From assembly GCA_013365365.1 (NCBI GenBank), contig JABVXU010000565.1, forward strand, positions 1 to 34,215: a stretch of DNA of 34,215 nucleotides, given 5' to 3'. Within the stretch, counting starts at the first letter, position 1; every line of letters begins with the position of its first letter. Below the pieces are notes generated by a model. It searched no databases, was not told the origin of the DNA, and saw only the letters and a list, made by a program, of their open reading frames with translations. The position numbers were made by a program, and so were the translations under genes. Origin of the DNA: Cruorifilaria tuberocauda. Its lineage: Eukaryota > Nematoda > Chromadorea > Rhabditida > Onchocercidae. This document shows positions 1 to 10,414 of the stretch, in pieces.

Positions 1-2600
1 ATAAAAAATTAAAAATAAAAAATCAAAAAAAAAGAAAAAAGGTGAAAAAAATCAAAAAAAATTTTTAAAAATAAAAAACAAAAAAAAATAATAAAAGATA
101 AAAAAGCAAAAAAAAAGAAAAAAAATTTTTTTTTTAAAATAACTTAAAATAATGAAACTGAAATCAAAATGAAGAGAAAGGTCTAAAAGGCTTTAAAGCT
201 ATTTTCATATTTATTTGCTCTAATCGAAGTTGAAACTTTTGCATGGGTAATTTTTTTTTTTTGATTGTTAAAATATCCAATTTTAATAGTTGGAAATTAA
301 TTACTAAATCATTTTGAATTCAGTTTCATTTTTTCTATTGATTCAATTGAAAGTTCATTGTTATAATTTATTTACTTTTTACACAGTTAAAAGTAAAATT
401 GTTATCAATTTATTATTTTTAATACTTTGAATTAATGTTACTTCTTATGTTCAATGTTATTAATGATTTTTTATTTTTATTGATTACTATTATTTCTTGC
501 TGTTTACAGATTGTCTGATTTTTTATTACCTTTAGCATTTACCTGTTAAATGTTAGTTTAATATAAATACCAATATTTTTAATTATTTTTTAGTTTTGTT
601 TTAACATTAGCTAATTAGATTTTAATATTACTTAAGTTAGTTTTAAACTAACTTAAGTAATCTAATAAGTAATAAGTAAATAAACATTCAAACCGAATGT
701 TTATTCATGTCATGTTATGCTTAGGTATAACATAACAGCCTGTCTTGGCCTTAAGAAATTTGACGAGTAGAGGATACTTTTTATTGCCAGGCTCGTATTT
801 AATTACGCTTGAAAAATTTTGAAAGCTTTCATTTTCGTTAAGCTTACCTTTTCATTGATGAATTAAGATAGTGATATCACTAATATTTCACTTATAAGAT
901 TTTTTTGACTGAATCTTAAGTTAGTACGATTGGAAAGATCAAAAGATAGAGTTAGTAGAAACTTGAATTTCTTAACTTTTAAATTCTGATTGCTAAAATT
1001 ATTATAAGAAAAAGGAAATTTTTGAAGTGTCGAATTTTTTTTCAGTGTTCGCAATATATTTTTGAACTTTGACTTGAAAGGACTTCTTAAAATTTTAAAG
1101 AATTTCTTTCAATTTTTAATTTTATTTATTTTATCTGGTTTTTATTGATTTTCACGTTTTATTTTTATGATTTTTATTAGATAGTAGTGATGATGCAAAA
1201 TTCCTTTGACGAATTTTGGAAAATTTCTGGAAAAAATTTTCGAACTTTCTCTAAATCTGACCTTTTTCATTTTGAATCAATTAATTCGTAAGTTGTAAAT
1301 GCTGAAGAAAAACTTTGAATTTTTGGAAAATTTCTTCTTTTTCTTGATTTTAGTAATATATTTTGAATTAGAAGAAGTTTCTTCAAATTAGGAATTTCCT
1401 TAATTTTTAGTTTCATTTAAATATTTTAATTAATTTATTTTAGTAATTTTAATTAATTTTTTTATTTCTATACCTTTCACATGTTTGATGATTGATTATT
1501 TTTTATTTTTCAAAAATCACAATTACTTTTTGGTTTTTATAGCTTTTCATTTTTTGTTTCGAATTCCATCTTTACTAATTGCTTTCTTCTTTTTTAAATA
1601 ATATTTTTTTTAATTAAAAATCTTTAATTTGTAGTTGTAATTAAGCGATATCGCTATTTTCTCTTTGTTTTTTGCCATCTTTTTTAATTCTTTTTTTGCT
1701 TGTTTTCTTTATGTTTTTTTGATTAAGCTGTTGTTTTTTACCTTTGACCTTTTAAATTTTGTTTTTTCCTTTGATCTTTTAAATTTCGTTTTTTGTCTCT
1801 TAAAAGTTTTTGATTGATTGTCTTGCTTTTTTGTCTTTAACAGATGTTTTTGTTAATCCTTTTAATTTTATTTGTTTATTTTTTTATGGATAGTTTTGTT
1901 TTGGGATTTGTTTATGCCTTTAAATTTTTGATTAATTAGCTTTTTATAGGTATCTTACTGTACTTTTTAAAATTCTTAAATTTTAATTTTTTAAATTCTA
2001 ATATTGACGCTTTATATTTGCATGAGTTTGCAACAGTTTATAATTTAATTTTCTTAAGATTTAGTCGTCAAGTAGAAAGATTATTACTTATTACCGTTTG
2101 ATTTTTTATAGTTATTGATTTTTTCAGTTATTGACTGCTTTTTTTTCGGATTATATTTGTGCGATTTTATTTCAAATTTCTTAAAATTTTCATTTTGCAT
2201 GAATTTCTTTCATACGTAATTACTTTACTATTATAAGAATCTTTTTTTTTGGAATGTGGTTTAGGTAGATCTTTATTTTAATGCATGCAAAGTTTATTAT
2301 TTAATGAAAAAATTTATTTCAGGAGAATGGATCACATGGTTGTTTTTCTTTTTGTTATTAATCTGAGATAATATATTTAGGTGATATTGGTTGAGGTCAA
2401 GGTAATAGATCAGAAGAAATTTTATTAATTAACAGTGAATGAATTAGTTTAGAAAAAAGAAATTATTTTACAAAAAATTACAAACTTTTTTTATTTTGTT
2501 AGTATCGGGATTATTTCATGTTTTAAGTATTACTTACTATCTTATTCCTGTTTTTTTCACAGCAAATTGTATTGCAAAAGAGATGAAGTTTGTTCACTCT
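1..2600. other. AT-rich intergenic DNA, no gene seen
   Basis: The first 140 bases are almost pure A with scattered T, and the rest is T-rich on the plus strand with many short homopolymer runs. I found no frame with coding character and no exon with paired splice signals. The single short minus-strand frame near 863-1054 is low-complexity and has no recognisable motif. The only structured part is the pair of inverted repeats at 627-703, given separately. Confidence 0.6.
627..661. repeat. Perfect 35-nt palindrome
   Basis: Two 17-nt arms, ATTACTTAAGTTAGTTT and its exact reverse complement, flank a single T. A second, shorter inverted repeat (9-nt arms TAAACATTC / GAATGTTTA) follows at 681-703. 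A slightly less AT-rich stretch at 725-800 comes next and ends in a T run. This could be the terminus or core of a small foldback or MITE-like element, or simply a cruciform-prone site. No transposase or target-site duplication is visible. Confidence 0.6.
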
Positions 2601-5116
2601 TACTGATCAGTAACGTTAATTTCAGGTTCGAATCGATTCATTGCGAAATGTATTCTATACTGGAAGAACGGAGGATCAGATGAGAGAAATGAAATTATAT
2701 CGAATAGGTAAGTTATTATTGCAACTGTTCCAGTAGTAGAGATAGGTAACTGTTCAATCATTAATATCAGAATGGCACGTAAGACCAATTTTCATTGATC
2801 AATTAAATGGCAGATATGGAAGAACATTCGTCTTCAGGAATTTTAACTACAAGATCAATTGGGATATGATGAGGTCGATCAGTTCGGAAATGTAACAAAT
2901 CAGCTGCATTACAGGTAGGTCAGTTTCTTCATCTTTTTCCATGTCAAATAAGGATTCCTTTGAATTTTGTTTGATATTTAAAATTTCATCTTTTTTCACT
3001 TAATGATTTAAATTTAGAGGAAATAGAAAGTAACAGAAAAGTGAGATCAAATTGCAATTCCTTTGTTTCACCCATTTTCTGCGGTAATTTTTCAACAGGA
3101 AATGCTAAGAGATTTATAAATTTCATTGAAAAAATTTTGCAATATAAAATTTTCGATAAGTCAATTTAATAGAAAAGCAATTTAGTTACTTTACTTTTAA
3201 AGTCGTTTGGAAGTTTCCTGTTAACCTTAGAAACTCTGAACAAAAGATTTAATGAAATTGTTTTAGTCAAAAACGTGAAATGGTTATGCTCAATATAAGG
3301 TATTTCAGTTAATTAATGAATTTTAGAGAGGCGAAAGCATTCCTGTCTTCAGATCAATTGGATATGATGGGATCGATCAAACTGGAAATGTAACAAATCA
3401 GCTGCAGTACAGGTATGTAGATCAATCGTTGAATTTTAATATTAAGAATTCATTTGCTTAATATTTCATGATTTGTGATATAGGAATTAATTTATTTTTT
3501 ATTGATTGTTTTTTATTGATCGTTTAAATTGACCGGAAAATAAATAGCAATATGAAGTTTCCAATTTTTACTTAAATGTGAAACTTCTAGCATTGAATTC
3601 AGAATAATTCAAAATAAATTTATAAGCACTTCTCTCTTTCAATTACTTTTAGTCTGAGAAAGCAAATAAGGAATATAAAAAATTTTTTTAAAGAATTGAT
3701 TTGTTCGAAAGAAAGTTTAATTGATCCTTCAAAGACTTAATTAATAGTTCATTGATCGGTTTAAAAAGATTTCCATGGCTAAATTATTTTAATTACAAAG
3801 GAATTCTTTGGCAGTTACTGTTCGTTTATGTTTTCCGAGCAATAAATGGAAGTGAAATGAAGCTGATCCTATCAAGTATTTCAATTCTTATTAGCAGTCG
3901 AAGATGCGAGTAACAATCGAGTAACTGATGAGCATATCGTATATCGTCTATGATAAATTTATTTAACTTCTCTCCAGGAAAGTTGAATAACTGCAAAACT
4001 GAAGAAGTAATAGAACTAGGAGAAAACATTGAGTATGAACTTTGAAGTATGAGATAATATGAGTTTACTTTTTTTGTTTTGTTGTGATATGAGTATGAAT
4101 TTAGGTATTAAGTATGAATCAGTACAGTAAGTATTAAGAACATTGGATTATCATATTTCTGTAGGTTTTGAAATTTGATCCTTGATTTTCTCTTTTTTTT
4201 AGCTAATGGGAACGATACTTGGAGAAGATTCGAAGTATTTAAGTAAACAGTTTATCATAACACACAATTGATAAAGAATCGCCGATGATGAGATCGATCA
4301 ATCGGAAATATCAGTTTACATTACAGGTCGGTCATTTCATGTACAATAAAGGTAAGGTTTCTTTAATTTTGAGAATGAATTTGCTTTCTTTTATATAAGC
4401 TGATAGGATACAGTAAAAGATACATATACAACAAATATACAAAACTGTATCAGGCTTCTTTCATTTTTTTTCTGTCCAATTGTTTAAAGTACTATGTATT
4501 TTAAACTACGTATTCAAATTCCCTCATACTTTAAAAAAGATAATGACATCATAGAACAAAGAATTTCAACGACTTATTTAAATCAAAAATGTAAACTGAT
4601 TGCATTCAATGACTTTTATTCCTAAAGTATAAAAAGTATATCAAAGATTTATTTTCTTATTGAATAATAAATTAATTAAATTGAAAATTTTGTTTATGAA
4701 ATAAGAAAAATTCAAAAATTGAGCATAGAAGCTAAGAAACGTAGTAGCTAAGAGTATTTACCTAAAAAATTAATGAAAGAATTGATAATAATTTAGGCAT
4801 GAAAATTATACTTCGATTTTCATACTTTGACTAAGGAATTCTCGAATTCAACTCATTTCACGTTTGTAACGTCTTAATATAATAATGATAAATTAGTAGT
4901 AGATTGATTAGAATGTCAGAGAACTTGTCGAATAAAAGTTTAATTAGCCAAGTTCTTTGATCATGAAAGGTTAAGAGTATTCTTTCTTTTACAAGCTTGA
5001 GCAAGCTCTATTCTATTTACGTGGAATCAAATTGTCGGCTTCTGTATCACGTAGATGTGATAACACTTACACTTACACTTAGGTTGTACTTCACTTTAAA
5101 CTCGAGTAATTAAACC

Positions 5117-5122
5117 TTTATT
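5117..5122 (-). terminator. AATAAA poly(A) signal for the minus-strand gene
   Basis: TTTATT on the plus strand reads AATAAA on the minus strand, about 107 nt past the TAA stop at 5229-5231. The spacing suits a nematode 3' UTR and supports the terminal exon next to it. A hexamer alone is common in DNA this AT-rich. Confidence 0.4.
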
Positions 5123-5228
5123 TGGACAGATTTGATACATACAACATTAAATACATTACCAATTCTAAGACGTTGTGAAGACTTTCAGGTATCAATACGG
5201 CCAGTGAAGTAGGACTCAATTCTAACTT

Positions 5229-5297
5229 TTAGTTGACCTGCCACATTCCTTGAGGTAAATTCTTACAGTACTTCTGGTACTCTGGGTCTTCTTCATC
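5229..5297 (-). CDS. Terminal exon of the minus-strand gene
   Basis: This is a 69-nt block of 22 codons plus TAA, right after a CATTCCAG acceptor. Its composition (acidic DEEDPE, then KYCKN and a W near the end) is quite unlike translated AT-rich noise, and it is the best-supported piece of the minus-strand model. The region just outside drops back to AT-rich, stop-filled sequence. Confidence 0.5.
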   Translation of the reverse strand, partial: DEEDPEYQKYCKNLPQGMWQVN

Positions 5298-8200
5298 CTG
5301 GAATGTTCGGTTCACAAGTTACGACAAGGAGACTTTGGTATTTATAAGTTTAAAGCGTATTTTTACAACTCACAAACAGAGCGTATCACTGGCAATGTCA
5401 AATAAGGTTAAATACATATAACAAATAAGTGTCTTTGTTTTCTTTCATAATTCTATTGATGAACTTGTAAACAAGAAGTAAACAAATTTTGTTTACTATA
5501 TTATAATTCGAACATCAAATTTCAAATCGTTTCAGATTCCTTCGCGATTTCAGCGATAGAACTTACTTAAGAATAACTTAGTTAGTGATCATTCGTCTTC
5601 AGATGCATTGTTATTTCATCAACCTTGATTTAGTTTATTAATTGTGCTTTGATTAATGTTTTACTTTGATCGAAGTCTTATGTGGAAAATAGAGAAATGA
5701 AAACGTACCGAACAGGTAGGTCAATTGTAATTCTTCCGTTAGTTCGGTAAGTTACTATCCAATTGTTGAATTGTTCAATATGACAGGTAAGATGTTTTCA
5801 TTGATCAACGAAACATCAGAATGGAGAAAACATTCTTCTCCGGGAATTCTCCGGAAACGATCAATCGAATTGATTATGATAAGATCGATCAAGAACAAGT
5901 CAGCTGTACTACAGCTTCTTTTCATGTCAAATAAAGATTTGTTTGAACTTTGACATTGAAAATTATTTTACTAATCAATCGTTTAAATTCAAAGAAAATA
6001 AAACAGCAAATATAAACACAATAAAGAATAACATGAAATTCTTAATTTCATTGTTTTACTCTTTTTTCGCAGTAATTTTTCGGCAAGGAATACTAACAGA
6101 TTCATCAATTTTTACAATATAAATTTTCTATAAGTTAATTTAATAAAAATTAACTTGCTTTTAAAACTTGTATTGAAATTTCTTAAATTTAAAAAGTTAA
6201 ACCATTTAAAAGATCATGTTATCTTAGAACTAAAGATTTAAACGACCTGTTTAAACCGAAAGAGTGTGAAGCTGTGGTACTCAATGATTTTACTGTTGAA
6301 GCATAGAAAGTGCAATTTTTGTCTTGAACTATTAATAGTTATATTGATTTTGTAACTTATCCAACCTTCCTCCTTTTTCCTATCACTCATTTCTTTATCA
6401 GTTATTATCAGTAGCAATGATTAATCATTTTGAATTGAAAGAAAGTATAAAGAATAAGAATATAATAAGATAGTGATATCAATTCTCTCTGTAAACCTGA
6501 CGATGAAGAAAAGTTGAAAACAAAGTTTGAGAATTGGAAGGTTTGAGCATTCGTTTATTGCTTTAAAAAATTTTGAATTTAATTTACTGAACTGAAATTA
6601 TTTTTCAATGAAATTTCGTTCACTTTTCCGTCAATCTTAGCATTCATTTGAGTTTTTATTTTATTCAAAGGTACCAGATTTATGGTAAAATTCCAGTAAA
6701 ATTATTGCAGGATTACAGTATAGGAGATTACAGTAATCATGCAGAAATAAAATTGATACATTATAAAGTAATTAATTAAGATTGAAAATTATACTGATGA
6801 ATTCAGTATCCAAAAGTATTTTCATGAGCATTAAGAAAAAGAACTCAAAATAATTACACTTTTTATGTTTCAATAACGGAATCTTCGAGCACGGTTTTTA
6901 AACCTTTTAACCTATTGTTTTATTAATATATTACTTTCTGTACTGTAAAGTTTAGTTGAACAACAATAGACTACTGATAAGGACAAAGTACTGATAAGGA
7001 TAGATAAAAAGACACAATTAGGTAACAAAAAAGAAGTCAAGAAATTATTTTATTTTCAACAACTTATCAGTAAAGTTTTATTAAAAATTGTGAGAAAATT
7101 TTCAAACTGTTTGAAAATTATTAAAAAATCACTGCAAATATGTATTACTATTTCATTCTTCGTGAAGTTAAACTTTGAGTATTAAAATGAAGAAAAAGTG
7201 AAAGGAAATAAGTCATTTAAAAACAAAATCTAATAGTGCTAAGGTATATTATCACTTTAATCTATAAATACTCAAAGAAAATACTATCGAACATATGACT
7301 TAGTTACGGATTATTCGACTTCTCTTTCTGTTCGTTTTATTATTTTCCTGTTTTGACTTTGAGAAATATTCAATTGTATCCACTGGAGTACTTTTTAACT
7401 TTCCTTTTTTATTGATCAGTTCGAATTTGATCAGTCGTCACTCAAACAAACATTTCTTTTTCGGTTCGTATTGTTTACTTGCTGTTCACTTAGAAGATAC
7501 TTATCATCAGATCGTCTTAGCCATCCATAGCTTTTCCTTTTCCTTTATGATTATTTCCTTTTCCAATTTTTACTTCTTGTAACATATAAGTAATAGTACG
7601 TTTCCAGTTTATCAAGTAATTAAATTAAGTTTATTAATTAATTTAACGCACAACAATTATAATAAGGTTACAGTATCAACAATATTAACTACTATTTACT
7701 CAATTTGGTTGAACTCGTCGCTGAATCGAGTTATGTGGCCTTCATGGGAGAAATTAATCATGCTTGTAGATTCCGTGGAAGAAGTAAGATGAATTTGAGT
7801 AACCCCACGTTGGACCTCAGATTGATTACCTCATAACCGATCCTTTCTCGAGTTATTGGCTTCACTGATATGCACTGATATTTCTTCTTATCACTCTCGT
7901 AACTCACGTAAATAGCGTTAATTTGCAATAATTTAAAAAGTATAGTTCATTCTAAAACTGATTAAATATTGTTTGATATATCCGAAAAACAAATGACACA
8001 GTTAATGTTTTTATGAATAAAGAAGCAAGCAATATAGACTGATAAAGTGATAAGAGACGAACAAACTGATCAAACTTAAAATACCGAAATTAAAGATACT
8101 ATTACTGAAATGTGATATAATATTAACGATGCTAGTAAAATAAAGCTACAGAGAAATTAAAAATACCACTGATTAAGAGATACCTGATAAAGGTAGTCTT

Positions 8201-8783
8201 GAAAAGATTTCAGGTGGAAAAAATAAAAAGTAAAATTAATCGGTTTAAGTAATGGTCTAATTGGTTAGTTCAATGATATGAACAAATAAGCAACGATCTT
8301 TGTAATCGTTCTTATCTAGTAATACTTATCAAAAAATTCATCATTGCAAGATTATTTAGACTCAAGGCTCAAGTAAATAGCCTAGACTTTTTTTGCTTTT
8401 ACTTTTTTAATCTTTTTAAGATTTTTGTAGTAATTAGTTTTTTGAGAACTGTTTTTACGGTTTACTTCTGAGTGTTTAATTGGCGAAATACAGTTATTAT
8501 ATTGAAATGCAGCACTATATTGAAATGCAGTTACTATATTGAAATACAGTTACTATATTGAAATACGGTTACTATATTGAAATACAGTTACTCTATTGAA
8601 ATGCAGCACTATATTGAAATACAGTTACTATAATTAATGAGGCTTATATGTATTTTTATCTTTTCGCATAAATGAAAAAGTGTGATGATGATGTAGGAAT
8701 TATTTTTACCATAAAAGTACAATTCACTGTTTCCGGAAAAATGTTTCCGGTATTGTTTATCGGATGCGTATTTTGCTCAGCGT
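5229..8783 (-). CDS. Putative minus-strand gene, last three exons (unidentified product)
   Basis: Three blocks on the minus strand join in one frame. The first, 8783-8710, follows ATTATTTAG, ends TTTATG|GTAAAA and reads AEQNTHPINNTGNIFPETVN followed by CTFM. The second, 7874-7830, follows AAATATCAG, ends GAG|GTAATC and reads CISVKPITRERIGYE. The last, 5297-5229, follows CATTCCAG and reads DEEDPEYQKYCKNLPQGMWQ followed by VN and TAA. The last two introns are phase 0, and a poly(A) signal lies 107 nt past the stop. These blocks are less AT-rich than their surroundings and use ordinary codons, which is the main reason to believe them. I do not recognise the family; the paired Cys and the N-glycosylation site (NCT) would fit a secreted or membrane protein. 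The 5' end is not found and the introns are long (0.8 and 2.5 kb), so exons may be missing or wrong. The middle exon is the weakest. Confidence 0.4.
7715..7800. other. Less AT-rich block, possible further exon
   Basis: This block is open on both strands. On plus it reads about 25 codons (VELVAESSYVAFMGEINHAC...) up to a GTAAGA donor. On minus it reads MINFSHEGHITRFSDEF and on to a stop. Neither reading has a convincing acceptor. It lies in the long last intron of the minus-strand model and could be an alternative exon, conserved non-coding DNA or chance. Confidence 0.2.
8494..8630. repeat. 19-bp minisatellite, about 7 copies
   Basis: The unit is TTACTATATTGAAATACAG, with two 18-bp variants beginning CACTATATTG. 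Copies differ by one or two bases. It lies in an intron of the minus-strand model, about 1 kb before the start of the lustrin-repeat gene. Confidence 0.85.
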
Positions 8784-8789
8784 CTAAAT

Positions 8790-9661
8790 AATAACATATC
8801 ATCCATTCAAATGATTGAAACTCGAGCCAAATTTCATAGCTTAATAAATCCTAAAGTTGGCATTCTGAATACTTGCTTCATCATTTGTATCCTTTCAGGA
8901 AAGCAAAATTTTACGGAATCGTTTTCCAAATTTCAAGAATTGTTAAATGCACCTACCGAATAAAAAAATTGAGGTTTCAATGAGGTCAAAATAGTTAAGT
9001 TTCGATGAGGTCAAATAAGTCTTTTTTACAAGTTTCAATCTATGTTTACTCAAGAGAAGGAGTTCAATTCGATAACGGAAAAGAGAATTGAATCAACCTT
9101 AAGATGGGTAAATATATCTATTAAGTTGAAGAAGTGCAACTCTATAATTGACAAAAATGATGGTAAACTTTTTGTCTGGAAAAGAATGCGATAAAAGAAG
9201 AATGATTATTCTGAGGAATAAAACAGAATGTGAGAGTAATAATTGAGAGAGAAATTTGATAATTGAAAAAGATGGAGACGAAGAAAGTTTAGAAGGATAA
9301 GATAGTTCAAAATTAGTGGAATATCGAATATTATTTGAAAGAAATTTAGGGTGTGGGTGATGAGGGAGGAGAGGTACCATCGTGCAGATATGATCAGAAA
9401 AGGATGGATAAGTTGTGGGTAAACAGAATCGAGCAGTTACCTGTTTGCATTTTTGGTTTACGACGAGTTTGGTATACAAACAAATTTACCAATTGGTCAG
9501 TTTGCGGGGGTAAAATGGTCAGTGCTTACAAATACTTGACCAACAAGCGATTTTGGATGGAACATCAGTCACTAATTCTGTTGATTGAAAGTGTGGTTAG
9601 CAAATTATACAAAGTTACTGTTTAATTCTACTACCATTTACTCGCTGTTAAACAATTAACG
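8790..9661. promoter_or_regulatory. Upstream region of the lustrin-repeat gene
   Basis: This stretch separates the minus-strand model from the plus-strand gene that starts at 9662, so it may hold divergent promoters. Part of it (about 9340-9560) is less AT-rich and is open on both strands (90 codons plus, 126 codons minus), with no recognisable domain on either. I treat these frames as 5' UTR or promoter sequence. No clear TATA box or trans-splice acceptor could be fixed. Confidence 0.3.
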
Positions 9662-10414
9662 ATGATGACATTTGGATCGATTCATTTTAGTTTTTTAATT
9701 CTTATCATTATCAATCGATTTCACGTATTTTACACGCAACAGTTAACACCAATTATTGGTGGTAAATGTGATATTAACAGTCCTGATGTACCGATTGGTG
9801 GAAAAGAAACACAATTCTTCTTGAAATGTGAGCAAAGCTTACAGTAAGTGTAATTTTGTTTATTAATAAATGAAATAGATTTAACTATTATTTTAAATTA
9901 AAAGTTAAAATTTTAAATTCTATATAAAGAGATAATTAATGGAAAAAGCTTAACAATAATTATCAATCAAATTGGGATAGCAAGCTAACATTGAATGATA
10001 ATAATAATATCTCTCGAGGAAATTGATCTAAGCTTTGTCATTCAATTTTGTCATATTTATAATCCAAATGGATAAAATAGATTTTTAAAACTTTAAATAG
10101 TATTAAATTAATTATATTCAGTAAAGAGATATAATCAATTTGTGATAAATTCGTTTAATACAATCAAATTAAAGATTATTAACATTTTCCCTATTCTAAT
10201 TTAATTAATATAATTAGTAGAATGGAAAATAAAATTTAATTTAGATCAGAAAATGGTAAAGGAGTTTGGGTAGTAAAAAGTCGTATCTTAACAACTACAA
10301 CAGCATCAACAGTATCTCAAACAATTTCTCCGGAAACTGTAGCTACCGTACTACCGTCAATTGATAATAAGCAACAAATACAACAATCACCAAAATTAGA
10401 CAGTGTTATCTGCG
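9662..10414 (+). CDS. Exons 1-2: signal peptide and conserved N-terminal block
   Basis: Two Met codons open the frame (9662 and 9665). The hydrophobic core FSFLILIIINRFHVFY forms a signal peptide, with cleavage likely near the following TQQ. Exon 1 ends at ACA|GTAAGT in phase 2. Exon 2 starts after AATTTAG and keeps the frame across the junction. The joined text reads GGKCDINSPDVPIGGKETQF, FLKCEQSLQ, then SENGKGVWVVKSRI: two cysteines and a Trp-Val-Val strand, which look like a small folded unit. A Thr/Ser/Gln-rich linker follows (TTTTASTVSQTISPETV), a likely O-glycosylation site. Exon 2 ends TGCG|GTAAAA in phase 1. Confidence 0.8.

Larger units (their letters stand above)
2683..6330. repeat. 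Diverged long duplicated units
   Basis: At least four related segments recur. The best core is at 2855-2917, 3346-3415, 4270-4330 and 5860-5920: a GATCAATTG-like start, a GAT(G/A)A(G)GATCGATCA block, then ATCAGCTG and TTACAG-like ends. The first and last copies are similar over several hundred bases: an AGAGAAATGAAA block (2683, 5690), a TCAGAATGG block (2770, 5816), GTAATTTTTC followed by AGGAAT/GGAAAT (3083-3105, 6070-6092), and trailing similarity to about 3260 and 6330. Short frames inside are not shared between copies, so they are probably not coding. The units could be an old repeat family or a stepwise local duplication. Confidence 0.5.

Noticed and set aside
715..800. Possible tRNA, spliced-leader RNA or U6-like gene in a less AT-rich patch
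   Set aside because: No cloverleaf, no spliced-leader sequence and no U6 start could be matched by eye.
3826..4029. 67-codon minus-strand frame on the same strand as the 5229-8783 model
   Set aside because: It lies past that gene's stop and poly(A) signal, has no clear acceptor and no recognisable motif. It could be a separate fragment but is not supported.
5771..5953. 60-codon plus-strand frame
   Set aside because: It lies in a copy of the diverged repeat family, and the frame is not kept in the other copies.
9099..9625. A 126-codon minus frame and an overlapping 90-codon plus frame just upstream of the lustrin-repeat gene
   Set aside because: No recognisable domain, no signal peptide and no convincing splice context on either strand. 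The less AT-rich DNA leaves both strands open. A possible minus-strand donor (CAG|GTAACT) near 9440 was noted but could not be joined to the minus-strand exons.
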